A DNA stretch of 64,000 bases, taken from positions 3,348,001-3,412,000 of the forward strand of contig NZ_CP094528.1 of assembly GCF_022811705.1 (NCBI RefSeq). Direction: 5' to 3'. The notes below the pieces were generated by a model that did no database searches, was not told the origin of the DNA, and worked only from the letters and a program-made list of their open reading frames with translations. Both the position numbers and the translations under genes were made by a program. This DNA is from Agromyces larvae (GTDB lineage: Bacteria; Actinomycetota; Actinomycetes; Actinomycetales; Microbacteriaceae). Positions 52,292 to 61,804 of this stretch are shown here, piece after piece (position 1 is the stretch's first letter; each line of letters starts with the position of its first letter).

Positions 52292-53131
52292 ATGTCCGAT
52301 CCCCGCGAAGCTCCGAGCGAGCCGGTGCAGCGACGGCGCATGATCGTCGCGCTCTCGCTCACCGCGGCCCTGGTCGCGGTCGCGGCGGTCGTCGTCGGCG
52401 CGGTGACGGGCGCCGAAGGCGGCGAATCGGCCGAGGCGACGACCCGTTCGACGCCGAACTCCGCCGACCCGAGCAGCGTGCCGAGCGGGGAGGCGACCGC
52501 GTCGGCGACCCCTCGCCCGGCACCGAGCGCGGCCCCGGCGGCGACGCCCGTGGGGTTCGACAAGACGGCCAGATCGCTCGACGATCCGATGAGCATCTGG
52601 GTGGTCGTGAACCGCGATCGGCCGCTGAACCCCGAGGACTTCGTGCCGCCCGACCTGGTCTCGGTGCCGGTGGCACACAGCTGGGAGCCCGAACTCCGGC
52701 AGGAGGCATCCGACGCCGTGGTCGCGATGTTCCAGGCCGCCGCGAACGAAGCCGGCTTCTTCCTGGCATCCAACAGCGCCTACCGCAGCTACTCCACGCA
52801 GGTCGATCTCTACGGCGACGGCAGCGACCCCACGACCGCGCCGCCCGGCCGCAGTGAGCACCAGACCGGCCTGGGCATCGACATCGGCACCGAACGCGGC
52901 TGCACATTCGAGTGCATGGAGGACAGCGCCGAGGGCCAGTGGCTGCGCGACAACGCGTACCGGTTCGGGTTCCTATTGCGGTACCCCGCCGACAAGGTCG
53001 ACGTCACCGGATACCCGCACGAGGCCTGGCACTACCGGTACATCGGCGTCGACCTCGCGACCGAGATGCACAACACCGGTTCCACCACGCTCGAGGAGTT
53101 CTTCGGGCTGCCGGCCGCGCCGCAGCGATGA
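52292..53131 (+). CDS. D-alanyl-D-alanine carboxypeptidase family protein (VanY, M15B)
   Basis: 279 aa. One N-terminal membrane helix (about 18-42) anchors it outside the cell, followed by a Ser/Pro/Ala-rich linker to about 85. The catalytic domain has SAYRSYSTQ, SEHQTGLGIDI (Zn His and Asp) and EAWHYRYIG (Glu and Zn His), a complete M15 set. It trims the terminal D-Ala from peptidoglycan stem peptides. Nothing suggests a vancomycin-resistance cluster. Its stop overlaps the following MFS start (ATGA). Confidence 0.9.
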   Translation: MSDPREAPSEPVQRRRMIVALSLTAALVAVAAVVVGAVTGAEGGESAEATTRSTPNSADPSSVPSGEATASATPRPAPSAAPAATPVGFDKTARSLDDPMSIWVVVNRDRPLNPEDFVPPDLVSVPVAHSWEPELRQEASDAVVAMFQAAANEAGFFLASNSAYRSYSTQVDLYGDGSDPTTAPPGRSEHQTGLGIDIGTERGCTFECMEDSAEGQWLRDNAYRFGFLLRYPADKVDVTGYPHEAWHYRYIGVDLATEMHNTGSTTLEEFFGLPAAPQR

Positions 53132-54540
53132 GCGGCGGCGGGGGTTCGGTCGTCGTCGGTCCCGACAACGATCGGATGCCCCGACGCGGTCTCTCGCTCG
53201 CCGTCCTGATCGTCAACCAACTCCTCGCCGGTGTGGGCGTGGCCAGCGGCATCGCGGTCGCGGCGCTGCTCGTCGAGAGCCTCACCGGCACGGCGATCCT
53301 CGCCGGGCTGAGCCAGACGAGCTCGGTGCTCGGCGCCGGGCTGGCCGCCGTGCCGCTCGCCCGGCTCGCCGTCGCACGCGGCCGGCACGTCGCGCTCGCC
53401 TGCGGGTACGCGCTCGCGGTCGTCGGAGCCGGGCTCGTCATCGGCGCCGCGGTGAGCGGGCTCGTGGTGCTCGCATTCGTCGGGCTCGCGGCGTTCGGCG
53501 CCGGCACCGCGGCCGGGCTGCAGGCGCGGTTCGCCGCGGCCGAGGTCGCCGCGCCGGGCTTCGAGGCGCGGTCGCTGTCGCTCGTGCTGTGGGCCACCAC
53601 GATCGGGTCCGTCGCCGGGCCGAACCTCGCCGACGCCGGGGACGTGCTCGGGCAGGCGCTCGGGCTGCCGCCGCTCGTCGGTCCCTTCCTCGTGTCGGGC
53701 GCGGTGTTCGCGCTCTCGACGCTGCTCGTCTCCACTCTGCTCCGGCTGCCGCCACCCGGAACCCTCGCCGCTGACGCGCAGCCCGAGGCATCCGCCCTTC
53801 CCGCCGCTCCTCTCGTCGGGGACGCTCGTGATCGCTCCGCGGCCGGGGAAGCGGCGACCAGCGACCCCGACGGGGTGGGGGAGGCCGAGCCTGAGCCCGA
53901 GCCCGCGCCCGAGCCGTCGCCGGGCGCGTGGCGGGCGCTGCGGATCGCGGTGCGGGATCCGCAGGCACTGCTCGCGCTGCTCGCGATCGTCTGCTCGCAC
54001 ACGATCATGGTCGGCGTGATGGTGATGACGCCCGTGCACCTGCACGCGCACGGCGCATCGCTCGCAATCGTGGGGCTCGTGCTCAGCATCCACATCCTCG
54101 GCATGTACGGCGCGAGCCCGGTGATGGGATGGCTCGTCGACCGAGTCGGCGCGGCCGGGGTCATCGCGGCCGGCGGCATCATCCTGTTCGTCGCGACGGT
54201 GATCGGCATCCTCGCGCCCGCCGACGACCTGCTGCTCGTCCCGGTCGCGCTCGGGCTGCTCGGGCTCGGCTGGTCGGCGGGACTCATCGGCGGTTCGGCG
54301 CTGCTCACTCGGGCGGTCGCACCGACCCTGCGGGTGCCGCTGCAGGGCGCATCGGATGCCGCGATGAACTTCTCGGCGGCGATCGCCTCGGCGTTCTCGG
54401 GGGTGCTGCTCGGGTTCGGCGGATTCGCCGCGGTGAACGTGGCGGCCCTGCTCGTGCTCGTGCCCCTGGCCATCGGTTGGGCTCGGGCGCTCATGTCCCG
54501 GCGGGCCGCCGCGCCCCGGGAGTCGCACGGAGCATCCTGA
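53128..54540 (+). CDS. MFS transporter
   Basis: 470 aa, about twelve membrane segments, with an unusually long central cytoplasmic loop (about 210-265) rich in Glu-Pro repeats (EPEPEPAPEPSP). Coupled by ATGA overlap to the VanY-type gene. It resembles the general MFS_1 group; the substrate is unknown. Confidence 0.82.
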   Translation: MSGGGGSVVVGPDNDRMPRRGLSLAVLIVNQLLAGVGVASGIAVAALLVESLTGTAILAGLSQTSSVLGAGLAAVPLARLAVARGRHVALACGYALAVVGAGLVIGAAVSGLVVLAFVGLAAFGAGTAAGLQARFAAAEVAAPGFEARSLSLVLWATTIGSVAGPNLADAGDVLGQALGLPPLVGPFLVSGAVFALSTLLVSTLLRLPPPGTLAADAQPEASALPAAPLVGDARDRSAAGEAATSDPDGVGEAEPEPEPAPEPSPGAWRALRIAVRDPQALLALLAIVCSHTIMVGVMVMTPVHLHAHGASLAIVGLVLSIHILGMYGASPVMGWLVDRVGAAGVIAAGGIILFVATVIGILAPADDLLLVPVALGLLGLGWSAGLIGGSALLTRAVAPTLRVPLQGASDAAMNFSAAIASAFSGVLLGFGGFAAVNVAALLVLVPLAIGWARALMSRRAAAPRESHGAS

Positions 54541-54669
54541 CCGCCGCTCGTCGACGCCGATGGTCGCGCTCCCACGGTGCTCCCAGCGTTCGAGAGGGAA
54601 CCTCACAAACTGGCGTGATGGGTTGGTGGGGCCCCCGATTGCCCCCACACCCTTGGATCTCCCCGAATC

Positions 54670-56133
54670 GTGCAGCCCGAAATCACCACGCCCGCCCGCC
54701 ACCGTTCGACCTATCGCCCCCCTGCCGACCTCCCGATCGACCGCGATCTCGCACCCGAGCCGATCGAGTCGGATGCCGTCGCCGCGAGCGAGCGCTCCAT
54801 CGATGAAGCCCGCCTCGACGAGCCCGGCATCGCCGCCGCCGCCGATGCCGCTGCGGATGCTGCTGCTGCCGCCGCTGCCGACCGAGCGTCGATCGGGGCC
54901 GACGCGGCGACCGGCTCCGACGGACGGGACGGTGCGACCGCCACGCGGGTGCACGGCCGGCACCGGGCCGACCGCCGAGGCAACCGGCGTGCCGCGGCAA
55001 GCGGCCTGGTTCGGCGGCTCTCCGCCGCGACGGCCGCGGCCGCGCTGCTGAGCGTCAGCGTGCTCGGCGTGGCGGCGTCCGACCGGGGTGCGGTCGCCGT
55101 CGCCGAGGCGGACGAGGTTGCACCCGAGGCATCCGGCGATGTCGTCGACACGCTCGCCGCACCCGCCGCCGAACCCGAAGAACCGCCCGCGATCACGGGC
55201 AGCCTGTCGACCACCCAGGCGCCGTTCACCGGCGGCACCGAGGTCAGCGTCGACGGCGAGCACCTCGACGAGGTGGCGAGCGTGACCGTCGGCGGTGTGC
55301 CCGCCACGATCGTCGCGGCCGACGATCACCACCTGACCTTCGCCGTTCCGGCGACCGCGCCGACCGCGCTCGGCACCGTCGAGGTCGCGCTCGCCGACGA
55401 CGAGGGCGAGCCCGTCGGCATCGAGGTGCCCAGCGCCCCCGCGACCGTCGGCACGCCGACCGTGATCGAGAACGCGGCCGCACCGGCGGCGGTGTTCACC
55501 TCGGCTGCGGCATCCGGCGCGACCGGGACCTCGACGGCGACCGGGGCCGCGACCGCCACGGCGACCTCGACTCCCTCGACCGCCAAGACCAAGTCCAAGA
55601 CCGCGGCCAAGACGGCGACGACCACCATCGTGCCCGCCGCGCTCACCCTCACCTACACGAGCGACCCGCGCATCGACGCGCAGGCGAACTACGTGCTCAC
55701 CTACTGGCACGACTACAACCGCGGCCAGTTCATGGTGATCGAAGGGTACGACTGCGCGAACTTCACCAGTCAGTCGCTGCTGCAGCGCGGATGGCAGATG
55801 GACGGCTCGTGGTGGTACGACTTCGCCACCGGAGCATCCTCGCCGACCTGGACCAGTTCGACCGCGATGCGCGACTGGCTGTACACGCGCCCCGATCTGG
55901 CGACCCCGCTGGATGACTCGCAGCGTGCCGCGGTGAAGGTCGGCGACATCGCCCAGTTCGACTGGGACAACAGCGGCGACCGCGACCACACCGCCGTCGT
56001 CACGCGCGTCGAGCACACCGATGCCGGCACGAAGGTCTGGGTCGGCGGGCACACGAAGGACGCCGACTACTGGGACGTCGACACCGCGCTCGCCACGGGC
56101 GGCGGCTCGGTCTCCTACTTCTCGCTGCGCTGA
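54670..56133 (+). CDS. Membrane-anchored or secreted amidase-domain protein with IPT/TIG domain
   Basis: 487 aa. A long disordered cytoplasmic region (1-115) with an Ala-rich run precedes a hydrophobic segment (about 117-136). An IPT/TIG beta-sandwich follows (about 165-250: FTGGTEVSVDGEHLDEVASVTVGG), then a Thr/Ala linker. The C-terminal amidase_6-type domain (about 335-487) has EGYDCANFTSQ (nucleophile Cys) and DHTAVVTRV (His), an NlpC/P60-like cysteine layout. It probably cleaves cell-wall peptides outside the membrane. The GTG start at 54670 is uncertain; no ribosome site is clear. Confidence 0.8.
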   Translation: MQPEITTPARHRSTYRPPADLPIDRDLAPEPIESDAVAASERSIDEARLDEPGIAAAADAAADAAAAAAADRASIGADAATGSDGRDGATATRVHGRHRADRRGNRRAAASGLVRRLSAATAAAALLSVSVLGVAASDRGAVAVAEADEVAPEASGDVVDTLAAPAAEPEEPPAITGSLSTTQAPFTGGTEVSVDGEHLDEVASVTVGGVPATIVAADDHHLTFAVPATAPTALGTVEVALADDEGEPVGIEVPSAPATVGTPTVIENAAAPAAVFTSAAASGATGTSTATGAATATATSTPSTAKTKSKTAAKTATTTIVPAALTLTYTSDPRIDAQANYVLTYWHDYNRGQFMVIEGYDCANFTSQSLLQRGWQMDGSWWYDFATGASSPTWTSSTAMRDWLYTRPDLATPLDDSQRAAVKVGDIAQFDWDNSGDRDHTAVVTRVEHTDAGTKVWVGGHTKDADYWDVDTALATGGGSVSYFSLR

Positions 56134-56134
56134 C

Positions 56135-56319
56135 CCCGCCCGGCACGCACTTCCCGCCCGGCACGCACTTCCCGCCCGGCACGCACTTCCCACCCGGTAC
56201 GCACTTCCCACCCGGTACGCACTTCCCGCCCGGTACGCAATTCAGGTCGGGAGGCGTGTCGCGGCCCCGGAAAGCGGATGCTCCGGCCGACACGCCGAGC
56301 GCGAACCTGAATTGCGTAC
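56135..56319. repeat. 18-bp tandem repeat array joined to a nested inverted repeat
   Basis: Six 18-bp units of the form CCCGCCCGGCACGCACTT run from 56135 to 56242, with single-base variants in units 4-6. GTACGCAATTCAGG (56233-56246) is then matched by its perfect complement CCTGAATTGCGTAC at 56306-56319. Between them GGCGTGTCG (56253-56261) pairs with CGACACGCC (56288-56296). The element fills most of the convergent gap between the amidase gene and pgm, and holds no gene. Confidence 0.9.
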
Positions 56320-56394
56320 ACGGGCGGGCGGGTGGGCGGGCAGTAGGCGGCGCGCCGGACGGCGGCCGGCGCGGCAGGCGGCCGGGAGGCGGCG

Positions 56395-58023
<1,629 letters not shown>

Positions 58024-58029
58024 CCCCCC

Positions 58030-58035
58030 AGTCTG
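58030..58035 (-). promoter_or_regulatory. Leaderless -10-like element for pgm
   Basis: On the minus strand CAGACT is followed by six G residues and the ATG at 58023. The G-run could also act as a ribosome site, so leaderless use is not certain. Confidence 0.4.
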
Positions 58036-58208
58036 CCGCGCCCTCGCCGCGCCCACGAGCCCCTCTGGTCGGATCTTCCACCGTCTCGGTGGAGCGGTCG
58101 GGTCGGGTCATCCACAGCTTCGCGTTCGACCGCCTTCGGCGCCTGTCGTGCCGGTAACGTCGTGGGTGCCCGATCGGGCGAGGACACCACGCGACTGGAG
58201 GCACATCG

Positions 58209-58679
58209 ATGAAGCTTGCCGAGGCGCTCGCCGAGCGCGCCGACGCGACGAAGCGGGTGGCACAGCTCCGCGATCGCATCGTCCGCAACGCGCGATACCA
58301 AGAAGGCGAGACGCCGGCCGAGGATTCGGCCGCGCTCCTCGCCGAGACCGACGACGAGCTCGCACGCCTCGAGCGGCTCATCCGCCGCATCAACCGCACC
58401 AACGCGAGCGTGCGGCTCGATGACGGGCGCACGCTGACCGACGCCCTCGCGCGGCGGGATGTGCTGCGACTGCAGCACGCGATCGTGACCTCCGCGGCCG
58501 ACGCCGCGTCGGGGCAGGGGCAGGGCGGGTACGCGCGCCAGCTCCGTTCCGAGTTGCGCGTGCTCGCCGCCCTGCCGGTCGCCGAGTTGCGCTCGCGTGC
58601 GGATGCGATCGCGCGCGAGCTGCGCGCGATCGATCTCGAGATCCAGGAAGCGAACTGGACGGTGACGCTGCTCGACTGA
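58209..58679 (+). CDS. DIP1984-family protein
   Basis: 156 aa, almost entirely helical with heptad-like spacing (KLAEALAERADATKRVAQLRDRI ...), ending in EIQEANWTVTLLD. The pattern matches the DIP1984 family, known from Corynebacterium and others with no assigned function. GGAGG precedes the ATG at 58209. A TAACGT hexamer about 55 nt upstream may be its -10. Confidence 0.85.
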   Translation: MKLAEALAERADATKRVAQLRDRIVRNARYQEGETPAEDSAALLAETDDELARLERLIRRINRTNASVRLDDGRTLTDALARRDVLRLQHAIVTSAADAASGQGQGGYARQLRSELRVLAALPVAELRSRADAIARELRAIDLEIQEANWTVTLLD

Positions 58680-59059
58680 ACGGAGATCTCGACGCGGTAC
58701 GGGTGCGAAGTCGGTAGCCGGGCCGGGAGCGTGCACAAGCCGAGCCGGCGGCTGATCCGGCACTCACCGGCGCGCGGGGAGCAGCGCTCGGGTTCGACTC
58801 CCGAACCACAACGCAGGCTCAGCACAGCGCATCGGTGACGGCGCAACGCGCACATCGCATCACCACGTGCAGACCCGGAACGGTGAGGGAGGGATCGGGG
58901 ACCTTCGCACCTCGACATCGACCGCTCACGCGGCCGCGCCGGCGCCGACCGGAAGGTCGAGGGAATCGCCGCACGGCCGGAACGGTCCTCGCAGATCGAC
59001 CCGGAATCGCGCCGATGTCGCCTGGGTGAGCGTCGGAGGCCATCAGAAGTCCGAGGCCG
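58680..59059. other. Intergenic region without recognised genes
   Basis: 380 nt between the DIP1984 gene and the DUF445 gene. Short frames here lack ribosome sites and family resemblance. The only notable structure is a 17-nt hairpin (58788-58804: TCGGG-TTCGACT-CCCGA) that looks like a tRNA T-arm, but no matching acceptor, D-arm or anticodon arm is found around it. Confidence 0.6.
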
Positions 59060-60376
59060 TCAGAAGAGGGCGTGCACCAGGGTCGCGACGGTGAAGATCG
59101 CGAGGCCCGCAAGCGCGCCGACGACCGTGCCGTTGATGCGGATGAACTGCAGGTCGCGGCCGACCTGCAACTCGAGCTTCGCGGACGCCTCGGCCGGATC
59201 CCAGCGCTCGACGGTCTCGGCGATCACGCCGGCGAGGTCGTGGCGGTAGGTGCGCACGAGGTGGGCCGCGGCATCCGTCGCCCAGTCGTCGACCTTCGCC
59301 TGCAGCGCGGCATCCGTCGCGAGCCGCCCGCCGATCTCGGCGACCGCGTCGCGCAGCCCCGCCCGCAGCTCGCTGCCGGGATCCTCGAGCGACGACTCGA
59401 GCGTGGTGCGCACCGTCGACCACGCCTCGGCGGCGAACTCGCGCACCCGCGGGCTGTCGAGCAGGTCGAGCTTCAGCGCCTCGACGCGCGCGATGAGCGC
59501 AGGGTCGTGCTGCAGACGCTCGGCGAACTCGGCGAGCCAGGCATCGATCGCGAGGCGGGCCGGATGCTGCGGATCATCCCGAACCGCGCGCGCGAAGCCG
59601 AGCACCTCGCGGTGGGCGCGCTCGTCGACGAACCGGTCGACGACCGACGGCACCCACTTCGGCAGCCGGCTCGACACCATCGCCCCGAACGCCTCGGGGT
59701 GCGCGGCGAGCCACGCCTCGGCCTGCTCGGCGATCGCGTCGAGCGCGTGCCGCTGCTGATCGGCCGCGACGAGCTGCGCTCCCACCCGGCCGATCGCCGG
59801 CCCCCACTCGGGCGCGAACAGGTGCCGCCGGGCGAGCTGGTCGATGACGCGTTCGACGTCGTCGTCGGCGAGCAGGCGCAGCACCGCGCGGGCGGCCGCG
59901 GCGGCCTCGCCGGTGAGCCGTTCGGCGTTCGCCGGCACCCGCAGCCACTCGCCGAGCCGGCGTGCGAGCCCGATCGACCGCAGTTTGCCGAGCACCACCT
60001 CGTCGGAGAGGAACTCGAGCTCGACGAAGTCGCCCAGGGTGCGCCCGATCTCGTCCTTGCGCGTCGGGATGATCGCGGTGTGCGGGATGGGCAGCCCCAG
60101 CGGATGCCGGAACAGCGCGGTCACCGCGAACCAGTCCGCGAGGGCGCCGACCATCGCCCCCTCGGCGGCCGCCCGCACGTACCCGAGCCACGGGTACGCG
60201 TCCTGCAGGGCGAACGCGATCGCGAACACGACGGCCGCGGCGACGAGCAGCCAGGTCGCGAGCGCCTTCATGCGGCGCAGCGCGATGCGGCGGGCGGCGT
60301 CGGTCAGGCGGGGTGCGTCGGTCGTGGCATCCGACGCGTCCTCCCGCTGCGCGGCGAGCCGCGAGGCATCCGTCAT
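59060..60376 (-). CDS. DUF445 family membrane protein
   Basis: 438 aa. Two adjacent N-terminal membrane segments (about residues 35-75; LATWLLVAAAVVFAIAFALQ and AAAEGAMVGALADWFAVTALF), a long helical middle and one C-terminal membrane segment (GTVVGALAGLAIFTVATLVHALF). The ADWFAVTALFRHPLGLPIPHTAIIP motif is characteristic of DUF445 (YjiN-like). Function unknown. The ATG at 60374-60376 is preferred over the GTG three codons earlier, because TACCGT lies 7 nt upstream. Divergent from pheA. Confidence 0.87.
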   Translation of the reverse strand: MTDASRLAAQREDASDATTDAPRLTDAARRIALRRMKALATWLLVAAAVVFAIAFALQDAYPWLGYVRAAAEGAMVGALADWFAVTALFRHPLGLPIPHTAIIPTRKDEIGRTLGDFVELEFLSDEVVLGKLRSIGLARRLGEWLRVPANAERLTGEAAAAARAVLRLLADDDVERVIDQLARRHLFAPEWGPAIGRVGAQLVAADQQRHALDAIAEQAEAWLAAHPEAFGAMVSSRLPKWVPSVVDRFVDERAHREVLGFARAVRDDPQHPARLAIDAWLAEFAERLQHDPALIARVEALKLDLLDSPRVREFAAEAWSTVRTTLESSLEDPGSELRAGLRDAVAEIGGRLATDAALQAKVDDWATDAAAHLVRTYRHDLAGVIAETVERWDPAEASAKLELQVGRDLQFIRINGTVVGALAGLAIFTVATLVHALF

Positions 60377-60383
60377 GCCCGTC

Positions 60384-60419
60384 ACGGTACGCCGCCCCCC
60401 GCAGCCCGCTGGCTAGGCT
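60384..60419. promoter_or_regulatory. Back-to-back leaderless promoters of the DUF445 gene and pheA
   Basis: TACCGT (minus strand, 60384-60389) lies 7 nt before the DUF445 ATG. TAGGCT (plus strand, 60414-60419) lies 7 nt before the pheA ATG at 60427. Only 50 nt separate the two starts, leaving no room for conventional leaders. Confidence 0.6.
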
Positions 60420-60426
60420 GGCCTGC

Positions 60427-61386
60427 ATGACCGCAACCGGCGACCCCCAGCCCTCGGAGACGTACTCCTACCTGGGGCCGGCCGGTACGTTCACCGAGGC
60501 GGCCCTGAAGCAGGTGCCCGAGGCGCAGGGCAAGATCTGGCGGTCGGTCAACAACGTGGGCGAGGCACTGGCGGATGTCACGACCGGGCGTTCGACCGCG
60601 GCGATGATCGCGATCGAGAACTCGATCGAGGGCGGCGTCTCGGCCGCGCAGGACGCGCTCGCCACCGTGCCCGGGCTGCGGATCGTCGGCGAGTACCTCG
60701 TGCCGGTGAACTTCGTGCTCGTCTCCCGGCCCGGCACCGCGCTCGCCGACGTGCGGGTCGTGAACGCGCACCCCGTCGCGTACGCGCAGACCCGCGGATG
60801 GCTCGAACAGCACCTGCCCGACCACGGGCACATCCCCGCGGCGAGCAACGTGCAGGCCGCGACCTCGCTCTTCGCCGACGACAGCAACGCCGACGCGGCG
60901 GTCGCCCCGCCCGGCATCGTCGACCAGCTCGACGTCGACGTGCTCGCCGAGGGCATCGGCGACAACCCGAACGCCGTTACCCGGTTCGTGCTCGTGAGCC
61001 GGTCGCTGCGCATTCCGCCGCGCACCGGCGCCGACAAGACGAGCGTCATCGTCGAGCTGCCCGACGACGAGCCGGGCTCGCTGCTCGCGATGCTCGAGCA
61101 GTTCTCGACGCGCGGGGTCAACATGTCGCTGCTCGAGTCCCGGCCGATCGGCGACGCCCTCGGTCGGTACCGCTTCGTCATCGACCTCGACGGGCACATC
61201 GAGGACGAGCGCGTCGCCGACGCCCTGCTCGGTCTGCGCCGGTTCAGCCCCGGCGTCATCTACCTCGGCTCGTACCCCCGCGCCGACCACCTCGAGGTCG
61301 AGTACCACTCGAAGTACGACGACGAGGTCTACATCGAAGCGCGCGACTGGCTGCGCGGCATCCTGAGCGGCGAACCCGAGACCTGA
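60427..61386 (+). CDS. pheA: Prephenate dehydratase
   Basis: 319 aa, monofunctional. It converts prephenate to phenylpyruvate in phenylalanine biosynthesis. The catalytic domain (about 15-195) starts YSYLGPAGTFTEAAL and has IAIENSIEGGV and the AVTRFVLV (TRF) motif. The C-terminal ACT domain (about 210-290) has GSLLAMLEQFSTRGVNMSLLESRPIG, the phenylalanine-binding ESR motif for feedback control. No other aromatic pathway gene is adjacent. Confidence 0.95.
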   Translation: MTATGDPQPSETYSYLGPAGTFTEAALKQVPEAQGKIWRSVNNVGEALADVTTGRSTAAMIAIENSIEGGVSAAQDALATVPGLRIVGEYLVPVNFVLVSRPGTALADVRVVNAHPVAYAQTRGWLEQHLPDHGHIPAASNVQAATSLFADDSNADAAVAPPGIVDQLDVDVLAEGIGDNPNAVTRFVLVSRSLRIPPRTGADKTSVIVELPDDEPGSLLAMLEQFSTRGVNMSLLESRPIGDALGRYRFVIDLDGHIEDERVADALLGLRRFSPGVIYLGSYPRADHLEVEYHSKYDDEVYIEARDWLRGILSGEPET

Positions 61387-61479
61387 CCCCGGGCCGCCGC
61401 ACGCGCCCACCGCACCGCGCTACCCGCCTCGGCGTGCGCGCGCGCCCTCGCCGGCCCGCCGCCCCCCACCGATTCCGCC

Positions 61480-61543
61480 GCTGCGCCAACTCCGCGCCGT
61501 CTGCGCCAGTCGATGTGGCGCGGAGGGCGCGCAGATGGCGCAG
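61480..61543. repeat. Interspersed palindromic repeat, family 2, copy D
   Basis: CTGCGCCA (61481-61488) and TGGCGCAG (61536-61543) form the outer arms. CTCCGCGCC (61490-61498) and GGCGCGGAG (61517-61525) form a perfect inner stem. The layout matches the copies near 19446, 43810 and 46038. It follows pheA and may terminate it. Confidence 0.8.
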
Positions 61544-61668
61544 TGCGCGGCGCGGCCGCGGAGGGACGGGCGGTCGCGTCGCGCAGTTTTCCAAACGAGT
61601 TGCGTAATGGATGCCACGGAGTGTGCCGCTCCCGGCGCATTCGGCGTCACGAGGCTGCAAACTGCCTC

Positions 61669-61698
61669 TTGACAGCAGAGTTATGCAAAGCGTTTACT
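61669..61698 (+). promoter_or_regulatory. Promoter and LacI-type operator of the last sugar importer
   Basis: TTGACA (61669-61674) and TTTACT (61693-61698) have an 18-bp spacer. TGCAAAGCGTTTACT (61684-61698), a LacI-family-like site with a central CG, overlaps the -10. It differs from the other operators in the window, so its regulator is not the one encoded at 12503, 29753 or 46155 and is presumably outside the window. Confidence 0.55.
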
Positions 61699-61804
61699 AA
61701 ATGCGTTCCGCACCACACGCACCATGCACCACGCACTCACCACGCACCATCCGCAGTCACTCATCCACGCGGCATCGTCGCCGCCCACCTCCCCAGGAGA
61801 GACC

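Larger units (their letters stand above)
61387..61804. other. Intergenic region: repeat copy plus regulated promoter
   Basis: 418 nt between pheA and the next lipoprotein gene. It holds the family 2 repeat copy D (61480-61543) and a promoter/operator (61669-61698). I see no gene in it. The stretch 61600-61740 is noticeably richer in A/T than the flanking genes. Confidence 0.7.

Noticed and set aside
52292..53131. Vancomycin-resistance gene vanY
   Set aside because: No VanHAX, VanRS or related genes accompany it; M15B carboxypeptidases are ordinary cell-wall enzymes in Actinobacteria.
56135..56242. CRISPR array
   Set aside because: The 18-bp units are directly adjacent with no spacers, and no cas genes are nearby.
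58788..58804. tRNA gene suggested by a T-arm-like hairpin TCGGG-TTCGACT-CCCGA
   Set aside because: The 7 nt after it (ACCACAA) have no complementary acceptor strand within 100 nt upstream, and no convincing D-arm or 7-nt anticodon loop is present.
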